The notes beneath the pieces were generated by a model. The model was given only the letters and a program-made list of their open reading frames with translations. It was not told where the DNA came from and searched no databases. A stretch of DNA of 40,334 nucleotides from UBA9845 sp051889975 (lineage in GTDB: Bacteria; Bacillota; Clostridia; Christensenellales; UBA1242): NCBI GenBank assembly GCA_051889975.1, contig JBJFDJ010000025.1, positions 1-40,334 of the forward strand, written 5' to 3'. Positions 24,473-35,300 of the stretch are shown here, piece after piece (position 1 is the first letter of the stretch; the number at the start of each line of letters is the position of its first letter). Both the position numbers and the translations under genes were made by a program.

Positions 24473-26343
24473 ATGTTAAAAGAATATAACAAAAAAAGAA
24501 ATTTTGAAACAACAACCGAGCCAAAAGGTGAGATTAAGTCTAAAAATAAAAACAGCACCAAAAAAGCAAGAAAAAAAATTTTGGCAACAGACAAACAAAC
24601 GACAAAAAACAAAAACACAAACAAAATGTCTGGTGACAAAAACAAACAAACAAGCAAGCGCAAAAAGGCAAATAATTTAAACAAAAAGACAAGTGATTTA
24701 AACCAAAAAACGAGCAATAAAAAAAATAACGATGCAAGCAGTTTAAATAAAAATGCAGACAATTTAAACAAAAAAACTGAAAAAATAAACAAAAAAACGG
24801 AAAATTTAAACAAAAAAGCGAACAAAGTTAGCAAAAATCAAAAAATATTTGTTATTCAATATCATGTGGCAAGGGCAAAACACTATGATTTAAGGCTTGA
24901 ACACAATGGCGTGCTTTTAAGTTGGGCAGTGCCAAAGGGTTTAAGTCAAAGTCCAAAAGACAAGCNNNNNNNNNNNNNNNNNNNNNNNNNNNNNNNNNNN
25001 NNNNNNNNNNNNNNNNNNNNNNNNNNNNNNNNNNNNNNNNNNNNNNNNNNNNNNNNNNNNNNNNNGTGCTTTTAAGTTGGGCAGTGCCAAAGGGTTTAAG
25101 TCAAAGTCCAAAAGACAAGCGACTTGCCGTTATGGTGGAAGACCACCCAATTGAATACGCAAACTTTGAGGGCGTTATTCCAAAGGGCAATTATGGTGCA
25201 GGCAGTGTTGAAATTTTTGATAGTGGAAATTATGAGCAACTGGAAAGTTTTAACAAAGGGCTTAAAAAAGGTCATTTAAAATTTGTGTTAAATGGCAAAA
25301 AACTTAAAGGTGCGTGGTCACTTGTTAAAACTGATGAAAAAAACTGGCTTGCAATAAAGGAAAATTATGAGTTTGCAGTTGCAAAAAAACAGACTTCAAA
25401 AAAGGTTAAAAATCCGTTTAGTCAATGTGATGTTGAACTTGCAACTTTGTCTGCCGAAATACCAAGTGGCAAAGACTGGCTTTTTGAAATTAAGTATGAC
25501 GGATATCGTATGATATCTTTTGTGCAAAATGGCAAAGTAAAACTAAAATCACGCAACAACAAAGATTACACAAGCAAATTTGAGCAAATTGCCCAAAGTT
25601 TAAGTGAAATACAACAAGATTGCTTTGTTTTGGATGGTGAAATTGTATCTTTTGACAAGAATGGCAAAAGTGATTTTGGATTGTTGCAAGAAAATTTAAA
25701 ACACAAGACAAATGAATTTTATTATGTAATTTTTGACATTTTAAGTTTAAATGGCGAAGACTTGCGTGAAAAACAGTTAATTTATCGCAAAGAAGTTTTA
25801 CAGCGTTTGCTTGCAAAGAGCAAAAACAATTTGATGTTTAGTAGTTTTGTTGTTGGCAATGGCAAAAAGATTTTTAAATTTACAAAAGAAAAAGGGCTAG
25901 AAGGTGTTGTTGCAAAAAAAATTGATAGCAAATATGTTGGCAAGCGAACTGCCGACTGGCTAAAAATAAAGTGCTATTTAAGGCAAGAGTTTGTTGTTGC
26001 AGGTTACACAAAAACAGCTAAAAATAAAAATGTCAGTGCCATTTTGCTGGGATATTACAAAGGCAACAATTTGATTTTTGTTGGAAAAGTTGGCACTGGC
26101 TTAAACGAGCAACAAAAATTAGATTTAAGCAAAAAATTTGAAAAAATCAAGCGCAAAACTTGCCCTTTTGCCGTTGAGCCAAACGAAAAAAATGCAATTT
26201 GGCTAAAACCAGAATTAGTTGCCGAAATTCAATATGCCGAGCTCACAAAAAGTGGCATTTTAAGGCAACCAAGTTTTGTTGGATTAAGAACAGATAAAGA
26301 TCCAAAAAGTGTTGTTTTGGAAGGTGCAAAAAAATTTAAGTGA
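24473..26343 (+). CDS. ligD: LigD-type phosphoesterase-DNA ligase (gene interrupted by a false assembly gap)
   Basis: The frame from 24473 runs into 100 N (24966-25065). The 55 bases before the gap are repeated exactly after it, and removing the gap plus one copy (155 nt) gives one continuous 571-residue protein ending at 26343. Residues 1-125 are Lys/Asn-rich with seven-residue repeats (LNKKTEN-like). The 3'-phosphoesterase domain has YHVARAKHYDLRLEHNG (His131, His137, Asp139, Arg141) and VEDHPIEY (His173). The ATP-dependent ligase domain has EIKYDGYR with the adenylated Lys289, VLDGEIVSFD, and LEGVVAKKIDSKYVGKR...WLKIK, then an OB-fold. It seals breaks held by Ku. The polymerase domain usually fused in LigD is encoded separately downstream. 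Confidence 0.9.
24966..25065. other. Assembly gap (100 N), apparently artificial
   Basis: A run of exactly 100 N. Bases 24911-24965 and 25066-25120 are identical, as expected when a scaffolder places a fixed-size gap between contigs that in fact overlap by 55 bases. Confidence 0.9.
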
Positions 26344-26691
26344 AAAAATTCAGCAAAAAAAACAAACGTCAAAATACAAAATTTTGAACCATTTTTGTTA
26401 AGAACTAAATTAAAATAAAACAAAATATTGACCAAAAAAGTTGTAAAAAACAACAAGAACTATTACAAAATTTTTTCGTATAAATGGCAAAAAATGAAGC
26501 AAAATTTTTTTAAAAAACGGCAAAAAACCGAAGCAAAAAATATTGCAAAAAGTTTTTTAAAACAGCAAAAAAATATTGCAAAATTATAATTGTTTTTATC
26601 AAACACAAATTTAAAATTTTTTAAAAAATAATCAATTTTTGTTAAAAAAACACAAAAAAACAGCATTTTTATTGCAAAAACGGAGCGAATT
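26344..26691. other. A-rich spacer between ligD and the LigD-type polymerase
   Basis: 348 bases of A-rich sequence with short imperfect repeats, e.g. GCAAAAAATATTGCAAAA near 26533 and a near copy near 26567. No open frame, clear promoter or terminator was seen. Confidence 0.5.
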
Positions 26692-27528
26692 ATGAAAAAT
26701 TTGATTGCAGGCATAGAGTTAAGCAACCCACAAAAAATTGTTTACGATGGCGACAAAATTACAAAATTTGAAGTTGCAAAATATTATGAAGATGTGAGTG
26801 AATTAATGAAGCCATATTTAAACAAGCGACTATTGAGTGTTATCAGGTGTCATGATGGTGTTGGTGACGCTTGTTTTTTTAAAAAACATCCAACAACAGA
26901 TGCTCAAAACATTCAAATTTTTATGGATGGCAAAGAAGAATATTTTTATGTTAAAAACAAAAAACAAATTGTTTATCAAGCGCAAATGGGCACAATTGAG
27001 TTTCACATTTGGGGTAGCAAAGTGCCAAATATAGATAGCCCCGACCTTGTTGTTTTTGACCTTGACCCCGACACAAACTTGTCACTTTTAAAACTGCGAA
27101 AAGGCGTTTTGTTGTTAAAACAAATTTTGCAACAATTAAATTTAAAATCATTTTTAAAGACCAGTGGTGGCAAGGGATATCATGTTGTTGTGCCAATTAA
27201 ATGCAAAAATTGGGATGACTGCAACCAGTTTGCCAAACGAGTTGCCGAACTTTTGCAAAACAGATATCCAAAACTTTTTACAACCAACATAAGAAAATCA
27301 GAGCGTGGTGGAAAAATTTTTGTTGACTATCTTCGCAATTCGCGTGGGGCAACTTGCGTTTGCCCATATTCGCTTCGTGCTAGGGAAAAGGCAACAATTT
27401 CTTTGCCCATTGAGTGGGACGACATAAACAAAATAAAGCCAAATCAAATTAACATAAAAAACTACAAAAAATATATTGGCACAAACCCTTGGCAAGATTT
27501 TTTTAAAATCAGCCAAAAATTAAAATAA
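26692..27528 (+). CDS. Stand-alone LigD-type polymerase/primase (AEP superfamily)
   Basis: 278 residues, with CGGAG upstream. Archaeo-eukaryotic-primase-fold polymerase that fills or extends DNA ends in NHEJ, preferring ribonucleotides. Motif I FDLDPD gives Asp123 and Asp125; TSGGKGYHVVVP carries the motif II His164; IFVDYLRNSRG supplies the third carboxylate Asp212, followed by CPYSLRAR. The MGTIEFHIWGS segment is typical of LigD Pol domains. Full length for a single Pol domain, with no ligase or nuclease part. Together with ku and ligD it restores the usual trio of LigD activities from two proteins. Confidence 0.92.
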   Translation: MKNLIAGIELSNPQKIVYDGDKITKFEVAKYYEDVSELMKPYLNKRLLSVIRCHDGVGDACFFKKHPTTDAQNIQIFMDGKEEYFYVKNKKQIVYQAQMGTIEFHIWGSKVPNIDSPDLVVFDLDPDTNLSLLKLRKGVLLLKQILQQLNLKSFLKTSGGKGYHVVVPIKCKNWDDCNQFAKRVAELLQNRYPKLFTTNIRKSERGGKIFVDYLRNSRGATCVCPYSLRAREKATISLPIEWDDINKIKPNQINIKNYKKYIGTNPWQDFFKISQKLK

Positions 27529-27690
27529 AATTTTTTAAAATATATATGCAGTTTTTGATTATCAAAAAAGACAAAATTTTTTGCATGCACTGCCTTAATT
27601 TAAAGATGAATTTTAATAAATAATAAAAATTAATATCAAACTCATTAATTTTGCACTCAAATCAAATAATTTTTTAATTGCCTTTGTTGT

Positions 27691-27723
27691 TTAACTTTGC
27701 TTTTTGTCGAAAAACAAAGTTAA
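27691..27723. other. Hairpin upstream of the 1523-residue lipoprotein gene
   Basis: TTAACTTTG / CAAAGTTAA (9 bp) plus TTTTT / AAAAA after a bulged C, with a GTCG loop. No U tract follows on either strand, so an ordinary terminator is doubtful. It ends 10 nt before the -35 box at 27734. Confidence 0.45.
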
Positions 27724-27733
27724 AAATACATAT

Positions 27734-27762
27734 TTGACATATCTTTTTTAATATGTTAATAT
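27734..27762 (+). promoter_or_regulatory. Promoter of the giant surface-protein operon
   Basis: TTGACA (27734-27739), a 17-nt spacer and TAATAT (27757-27762), followed by an AGGAG ribosome site at about 27776-27780. The position excludes the in-frame ATG at 27753 as the start of the downstream gene. Confidence 0.6.
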
Positions 27763-27788
27763 TAAAATGCTTATTAGGAGATTTTTTG

Positions 27789-30700
27789 ATGCAAAAGAAA
27801 AAAAGCATTTTTTATATATTGTGTTTGTTGCTTTTTAGTGGCATTTTTTATGGTTGCACTAACGAAGTTACAACTTACACTGCAAGTGGCTATGTTTTAG
27901 AAGATGGTGTTGGTGTTGAAGGGGTTAAAGTTTCAACCCTGTTTGGTGATGTGTTCACCGACCAAAATGGATATTACAGCATTGGCAATTTGCTTGGTGC
28001 AACACAAATTTCTGTTTTTAAAGATGATTGCGTGTTTGAAGTGCGCAACAAAGTGTTTTATCCACAACTAAAACAAGATGTTAACTTTGAAGCATATTCG
28101 TTTTACAACATCTCTGGGCAAGTGACCCAAGGTGGCATTGCTGTTGAAGGGGCAACTATAAGCGCAACCGGCAAAAAAGGTGGCAAAACTGTAACCGATA
28201 GCAACGGCAATTTTATGTTGCAAAATGTTGCTGGCGAAGTTAGTGTTGCAGTTGCAGACACATCTAACAAATATTTAACCTACACAGCAAACAAAACAAA
28301 CAACAATTTGTCAATTGATTGCGTTTGCGCTTTAAGTGGCAAAGTTGTTGAAAATGGCGTTGGGGTAGAAAAAGTTTTGGTTGTTTCTGGTGGCAACAGC
28401 ACTTACACAAATGCAAATGGCGAATTTTTGTTAAACAAAGATAGCAAAAGCAATGAGTTAAAATTTTTTAACGATGACTATTATTTTGAAAGTCGCACTG
28501 TTTTGGTTGAAAACACAAATCAAAATATTCGGGTTGAAGTGTTTAAAAAATATGTTGCAAGTGGCAGTGTGATTTGTGGAAATCAATGCATTGAAAACGC
28601 AAAAGTTTACAGCAAATCAAATCCAGACAATTTTGTTTTTACAGATGAGCAGGGCAGTTTTGAGTTAAAAGACTTGCACGGCACAGACGCTTTGATTGTT
28701 GAAAAACAAGGTTTTAAATTTGACGAATTGCAAACAGATGAGCAAATTGCAGATGTTGTTATAAATGCAACATTTGATTTGTATGGCAAAATTGAAAGTG
28801 ATGATGGGCAAAAAGATGACTTTTTGATTTGCATAGATGGCAACACAACAAAAACAAAAGATGGCGAGTTTGTTTTAAGTGGTGTTAAATTTGGCGATGT
28901 CGTAAGTGCAAGCAAAAATGGTTACAGAAGTTTTGAAGGCGTGACAATTAACAGCACAGAAGAAATAACTCTGACCTTTAACAAATTGTATGATGTAACT
29001 GGTGTCATAAAGTTAGACGGCATTGCAATGGCAAACATAGTTGTTAAAATCGGCGACAAACAAACAATCACAAACGAACAAGGCGTTTATAATATATTTG
29101 ATTTGTTTGGTCAACATGACCTTGCGTTTGACGAAAACAAATATCATATTTCAAAGTCTAGCAATGAAAAAATCAGTTACAAAAATTGCAAAATAGATGT
29201 TGAATTAAATGAATATTACACTGCAAAACTCGTGTTTAGTGCGCTAAATGAAAACAAAGGTGGCGAGCAAGTTGAAATTAACAATCAGTCATACACAACT
29301 GACGAAAAAGGCGCAGTAACCCTTGATGGATTGTATGGCAAAAAAACTTTTGTTTGCAAGCTTGATGGCTACAACAATCAAACAGTTGCAACTTTAAAAA
29401 CAGACTGCGAAAAAACTTTGATTTTTGCTTTTAGCATAACGGGCTATGTTACAAGTGGCGACCTTGCTGTTGAAGGCGCAAAAATCAGTTATGGCAATGA
29501 TTATGTGTTAAGTGACGAAAATGGATTTTATCAAATTGATGACTTAACAACACAAACAGAAATTGTTGCAACAAAGCAGTTTTATAATTTTGCAAACAGT
29601 CAAACTGTCAACAGCAATCAAAGTGTAAATTTTGACTCAACTTATTCAATTTTTGGCAATGTTAACATGGATGGCGCCGATGTAACACAAGTGACAATGT
29701 ATTTGTATTCTTATGCCACAAAAACAACAAATCAAACAACTCCAAATCAAAATGGCGAGTTCTGTTTTGAAAATTTAAGTGGAAAGTATTATTTATATTT
29801 TAACAAAAATGTTACAACAAACAACTTAAAGCCAACTGGATACAACATAACAGTTGCAAGAGATAGTTATGACTTTTCTTCAAAGGGCTATTCTGTTGCA
29901 GGAAAAATTGTGTGTGGCAATTTGCCAATGTCAAATATTAAGTTGACGGCAGGAACAAGTAGCACAAAAACTGACGAGCAGGGTGGTTTTAACTTTGATG
30001 TGTTGTTTGGCGAAAGTGTTATAACTCCACAATTAAAGGGCTACACTTTTAATCCAAGCAGTATTGCAGTTGATGAAACAATGGACGGAGCAACCGATTT
30101 GGTGTTTGAAGTTACTTATGAAATATCTGGCAAAATAACTTGTGGCACGCAAAACTTATCTAACGTTGAAGTTAAAATAAAAAACACCGACAAAGTGACA
30201 ACAACAAATCAAAACGGCGAATATTTCTTTGACAATTTGTCTGGGCTAAATGAACTTGAAATCACAAAAGATGGCTATACTTTTGTTGGCAACAAAAACA
30301 TAAACGGCTATGCAGAATATAATTTTACGGCAACATTTTTGGTTGGTGGTTATGCAAAATGTGGTGATAGTTATCTTGCTGGTGCAAAGGTTTCAACTTC
30401 GTCTGGGTTTGCAACCACAAACGAAAACGGCTGGTTTGAACTTGATGGGCTTGAATATGGCGCAGAACTTTCGGTCAGCAAAACGGGTTATGATTTTGGC
30501 AGTGCAAAAACTTTTGTTGAACCACAAACAGATTTGTTGTTTACGGCAACATATACAGTTAGTGGCAGGGTTACAAGTGGCTCAAAAAATCTTGCAGGCG
30601 CAACAATAAAATATAACGAAACAACAATCACAACCGATGAAAATGGTTGCTTTGCAATATCAGGCTTAACAAATGACAATAGCTTTACGGCAAGCAAGCA

Positions 30701-32360
30701 AGGCTACAGTGACTCAACAAACACATTTAGCACACCTGTTACAGACTATTTGTTTAATCTTTCGTTTGCAATAAGTGGCAAAGTAATTTCTGTTAACAAA
30801 GGGCTTGCCGGCGTAAGAGTTACATCGCAAGGCAAGTCAGTAACAACAGACAATGAAGGAGACTACGAAATAACTGGGCTGTATGGCGAAGGTATGCTTG
30901 TGCTGGAAAAAGAAGGTTACACTTTTGTTGGACAAACTGGCTATACCTTGCCAACAACACTTGATTTTAGTTCTACATACAAATTGACGGGCAGAGTTTT
31001 AAGTGGAACATTGCCAGTTGAAAACTTAACCGTATATTATTTGCAATCTAGCACAAAAACAGACGAAGATGGCAATTTTGAAATTTATGATTTAAATGAC
31101 ATTGTTGAGCTTAGTTTAATCAAAGATGGCTACAATCCAATTTTTGCAGACGCAATTGATGGTTACAGGGCAGGTTTGATATTTAATCTCACCTATAATG
31201 TAAGTGGCAAAATAACAGGCCTAACAGACAATTCGGGCGTCAAAGTGACGGCAGTTTGTGACGAAACGACATTTGAAACAACAACAAATGCAAATGGTCA
31301 GTATAGTTTTGACAAACTATTTGGCACGGCAACAATTTTGTTTAGCAAAAACTCAACAAAATTTGTGCCATCAAGCTTTGCAACAGATGTGCCACTCGCA
31401 AAAAACATAACAGCATATGAAATTTATGTGGTTAGTGGAAGGATAACTGCTGGCGACTTGGCTGTTAGCAATATGCCTGTGTATGTTGGCAAAGACATTG
31501 CAACATATACAAATCAAAATGGCGAATATGTTCTTGGTGAATTAACTGGTCAGTCAAGCATTATTGCAAAATTTGAAGCGCCAAATTGCACGACTTTAAA
31601 AACAGAGCAATTTGATACAAGCATAAGTGCACAAAAGAATTTTACACTTGACAAAAATGATTACATTTATTGGCTATATGAAAGGGCATATCAAAATTTA
31701 ACCGAAAGCAACAGTTATTCTTCTATAATGAGTGGCACAGTTGATGCTGGTGCTGGTGGCATTCAAACTGTTGGTGGTTACAGAAAAAAAGGAACAAATG
31801 GCGTTTATTTAAAAGAAGATACAAACTATGGTTCAACAGTTTTTGGCGTTGACCCAAAAGTTGCAGTGTTAACCTATTATGACCCTTTAACCCCAAACAA
31901 TGTAAGTTACATTCAACACAAAAATGTTGACAGCAATTTGGTTGCAAATTATAGTGGTCAAAGTTGGACAGATACTGATGTTAACTCTTATGCGTCAAAA
32001 TTTGGCTTAAAACCAACCGATTATACGCCTTACATAATAAATCGCAACACAATAAATAGTTTTGACGATGTAAGCTATTCTGACGGCATAACAACCTTTA
32101 CACTTAACTTGAATCCAACCACATCAACAACAAAATATATAACCAGAATGACTGCATATTCTGGTCAAACCCCAACTGGCTTTAACTATGTTAAACTAAC
32201 TTACAAAATTGGCAGTGACGGAAATTTAATTTCACTTAACATAAACGAAAGTTACAATGTGACAGTTGTTATCACCGTAACTTGCACAGGCAAAATAACC
32301 GAAACCTTTAATGAGATAAATGGAAATTCTGTTGGCGACATCTCAAAGCCACAGTTTTAG
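27789..32360 (+). CDS. Giant lipoprotein with 17 carboxypeptidase-regulatory-like repeats
   Basis: 1523 residues from the ATG at 27789, which has AGGAG 8 nt upstream. The signal peptide ends GIFYGC, a slightly unusual lipobox with Phe at -3. From about residue 30 to 1290, 17 repeats of 70-85 residues each open with (S/T)G.(V/I)..G...(V/L)(E/A)(G/N) and contain T(D/N).NG.(Y/F)....L.G, the pattern of CarboxypepD_reg/SpaA-like beta-sandwich domains. Repeats 5, 7 and 9 are the most diverged. The last ~230 residues form a different, unrecognised domain. Likely a long extracellular stalk or adhesin. The stop codon overlaps the ribosome site of the next gene. Confidence 0.85.
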   Translation: MQKKKSIFYILCLLLFSGIFYGCTNEVTTYTASGYVLEDGVGVEGVKVSTLFGDVFTDQNGYYSIGNLLGATQISVFKDDCVFEVRNKVFYPQLKQDVNFEAYSFYNISGQVTQGGIAVEGATISATGKKGGKTVTDSNGNFMLQNVAGEVSVAVADTSNKYLTYTANKTNNNLSIDCVCALSGKVVENGVGVEKVLVVSGGNSTYTNANGEFLLNKDSKSNELKFFNDDYYFESRTVLVENTNQNIRVEVFKKYVASGSVICGNQCIENAKVYSKSNPDNFVFTDEQGSFELKDLHGTDALIVEKQGFKFDELQTDEQIADVVINATFDLYGKIESDDGQKDDFLICIDGNTTKTKDGEFVLSGVKFGDVVSASKNGYRSFEGVTINSTEEITLTFNKLYDVTGVIKLDGIAMANIVVKIGDKQTITNEQGVYNIFDLFGQHDLAFDENKYHISKSSNEKISYKNCKIDVELNEYYTAKLVFSALNENKGGEQVEINNQSYTTDEKGAVTLDGLYGKKTFVCKLDGYNNQTVATLKTDCEKTLIFAFSITGYVTSGDLAVEGAKISYGNDYVLSDENGFYQIDDLTTQTEIVATKQFYNFANSQTVNSNQSVNFDSTYSIFGNVNMDGADVTQVTMYLYSYATKTTNQTTPNQNGEFCFENLSGKYYLYFNKNVTTNNLKPTGYNITVARDSYDFSSKGYSVAGKIVCGNLPMSNIKLTAGTSSTKTDEQGGFNFDVLFGESVITPQLKGYTFNPSSIAVDETMDGATDLVFEVTYEISGKITCGTQNLSNVEVKIKNTDKVTTTNQNGEYFFDNLSGLNELEITKDGYTFVGNKNINGYAEYNFTATFLVGGYAKCGDSYLAGAKVSTSSGFATTNENGWFELDGLEYGAELSVSKTGYDFGSAKTFVEPQTDLLFTATYTVSGRVTSGSKNLAGATIKYNETTITTDENGCFAISGLTNDNSFTASKQGYSDSTNTFSTPVTDYLFNLSFAISGKVISVNKGLAGVRVTSQGKSVTTDNEGDYEITGLYGEGMLVLEKEGYTFVGQTGYTLPTTLDFSSTYKLTGRVLSGTLPVENLTVYYLQSSTKTDEDGNFEIYDLNDIVELSLIKDGYNPIFADAIDGYRAGLIFNLTYNVSGKITGLTDNSGVKVTAVCDETTFETTTNANGQYSFDKLFGTATILFSKNSTKFVPSSFATDVPLAKNITAYEIYVVSGRITAGDLAVSNMPVYVGKDIATYTNQNGEYVLGELTGQSSIIAKFEAPNCTTLKTEQFDTSISAQKNFTLDKNDYIYWLYERAYQNLTESNSYSSIMSGTVDAGAGGIQTVGGYRKKGTNGVYLKEDTNYGSTVFGVDPKVAVLTYYDPLTPNNVSYIQHKNVDSNLVANYSGQSWTDTDVNSYASKFGLKPTDYTPYIINRNTINSFDDVSYSDGITTFTLNLNPTTSTTKYITRMTAYSGQTPTGFNYVKLTYKIGSDGNLISLNINESYNVTVVITVTCTGKITETFNEINGNSVGDISKPQF

Positions 32361-32368
32361 GTGAACAT

Positions 32369-35300
32369 ATGAAAAATTACAAACGAAAAAAATTATTAAT
32401 TTCATTTTTAATAACTTGCGCCGTGATTTGTGGGCTGAGTTTTTCAGCGCCACAGCAAGTAGTTTTTGCAGCGGCAACATCAACAAGTAGCAACAAACAG
32501 TTAACTGTTGATGCGTTAAAAGAATATAGTTTGTTCCCAAACGGCAATGGCATAACCGATATTGACGATTATTTTGGCTATTATTGTGCTGATACAAACG
32601 CGCGAGTTTTAACAAACACAGATATGTTAGAGCATCGTGCAGGCAAAGGTGTTGCAGGCAGTTATAAAGTTGGTCACTTTTTTAGCGACATACTTTTGCC
32701 ACAAAACTATATCAATGCAGGCAAAAATGGTGCGTTAATATTTGGTTCATCGGCATATCTATCAAGTGAAGATGACCCATTTTGGGGTGTTAGTTTGGAT
32801 AGTTATGTTGAAGATGTCATTATGGAAATTGCCGTTGGCACAGGCGCAAGCAATAGTTACAGTGACTTTGTAACTGCAAGTTCCACCAGTGTAACAGAAG
32901 AAATTCCAAGAGACTTTGTTTTGCGCACCATAGATAACTGGGTGCCAGAGACAATGGGTGACTTTTTAAGACTTCACTTTTATACAAAACAATCATCTTC
33001 AAACAACATCATAATGAAGATTAAAGAGCCAAAGATTAGCATTTCTACAAACGACACGGCAAAGCCTGTTATTACAAGTTATTCTTATGACGAAGCAACA
33101 AGATATCAAAGCAACAAAAGAGTTTATATAAATGTTAGTGATGCAGGCAGTGGCATAAATTATGTAACTGTAAATGGCGTTAATGCCGAGCTTTATAGCA
33201 TAAGCGAAGACACAAAAACAGCAACTTTTGTTTTTGAGGTTGATGGTTGCAACACCTATAACATTGAAGTTTTTGACAATGTTGGCAATTTAACAGCAGA
33301 CACTTACACAACAAAAAAAGTTACAACTTCTGTTAAGGGAAATGGCACTTTTACAGGCGATTTGTTTACGTTTGCTGGCGACACTGTTACGCTTTCTGCC
33401 GTTGCAGATGAAGGCAACAAGTTTGTTGGCTATATTTTAAATGGCAGTTTTGTTAAAACCGAACAATCAACTTTTGATATAACAGTTGAAGATAATATTG
33501 AGATTGTGGCTTATTTTAAACAAATTGCAACATTTGTTTTAAATGAGACAGAGTATTGGTTCACTGGCAGTGAGTTAAGTTTAGATTACAGCGTTGAACC
33601 ACAAAACCTTTTGGTTACAGCAACTTTTTACAAAAACAGCCAAAGTGTAAGTTTTAAAGATGTTGGCGAGTATCAAGTTGATGTGGCAGTTGACGATGAA
33701 AATTACATATTTTTTGGAAGCTATGCTGTTGTTGTTAACAGACAAGTTGAGATAACAGTTGATGACGCTGATGTAATATATAATGCTGAGCAACAAGGCG
33801 TGGTTGTTACAACCGATTGCCCGGTTAATTATGACATTGTGTATTCGTTAAATGGACAAGTTGTTAACGCCCAAGATGTTGTTGACGCTGGCACTTATGA
33901 CTATGTTGTTACAATAAATCAACAATACTATTTTGGAAGTTGCAGTGGAAGTTTTACAATCAAAAACAAAGAAGTATCTGTGATTTTGCAAGACCTATCA
34001 CACACCTATGACGGACAACAAAAACAAGTAACAGTCATCTGTGACTATGACTATCAAATAACCTACAATCAGCTTTTGGCTTTGCCTGTTAATGCTGGCA
34101 GTTATGCAGTTAAAGTTGATGTGACACAAAAAAATTATACGGGCAGTGCAAACGGCACTTTGACAATTGCAACTCGCAAGGCAACTATCACTGCCGACAA
34201 CAAGACTTCAGTTTATGGTGATAGTCTTAAAACTTTGACTTGCACACTTAAAAATGTTGTTGAAACAGACACTATTGATGTAGAACTTTCTGCAACAATT
34301 TTAAACCAAGTTGGCAGTTATGAAATTGCTGTCAAGCCGGTTGAAAACAGCAATTATGATTTTACTTACGTTAAAGGTTCATACAAAGTTACGCCAAGGA
34401 AAATAACCATTTGCGCAAACAATCAAAGCAAAATATATGGCGAGCAAGACCCTTTGCTTGATTATTTTGTTGAAGAAGGCAATCTTGTAAATAGTGATGT
34501 GTTAAGTGGCAACCTTGAAAGAGCGCAAGGGGAAGACGCTGGGCAATATTCAATTTTGCAAGGCACTTTGAACAATGAAAATTATGACATCGAGTTTGTT
34601 GAAGGTGTGTTTAGCATTTTAACTCGCAGAGTTGTTGTGCAAATCCAAAACCTAACCAAAACTTATGGCGATGTTGACCAAGATTTTACATATCAAACAA
34701 TTTATGGCAGTTTTGCCACCCCAATGTCACTTGACCTTGTGCGTGAAATTGGCGAAAATGTTGGACAATACAAGATATATTTAAACGAATTTGAAAATGG
34801 CAATTACGACTTAACAGCACTTGATGCAACACTTACAATTGTGGCAAAGCCAATTACAATTTGTGCCGACCAAATAACCACTGTTTATGGTGAAGACTTG
34901 CCACTTTCATATCAAATTACAGACGGCAGTTTGGCTGGCGAAGACATTTTGCAAGGTAGCCTTAACCGAGAGCAAGGCACAAATGTTGGAACATACAAAA
35001 TTGACATTGGCACAATTGCTTGCCTTAACCCAAACTATACAATCAGTTTTGTTGAAAACGTTTACACAATTCAAAAACGCCCAATAACCATAAAAGCAGT
35101 GAATAGCAGCAAGGTTTATGGCGAAGATGACGGCAAAATTGAGTATGAAATAGTTTCTGGAAGTTTGGCTTATGATGACCAGTTAAGTGGCAGTTTAAGT
35201 CGTGTTGCTGGCGAAGTGGCTGGCAAATATACTATCTTGCAAGGCACTTTAAACAATGATAATTATGACATAAGTTTACAGCCTTGTTATTATACAATTG

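Noticed and set aside
24473..25075. Two separate partial ligase genes around the N gap
   Set aside because: Both flanks carry the same 55 bases, and joining them gives one intact protein, so these are halves of one gene, not two genes or a pseudogene.
27753..27788. Start of the giant lipoprotein at the ATG at 27753
   Set aside because: That ATG is within the promoter's -10 region, while the ATG at 27789 has AGGAG and begins a normal lipoprotein signal peptide.
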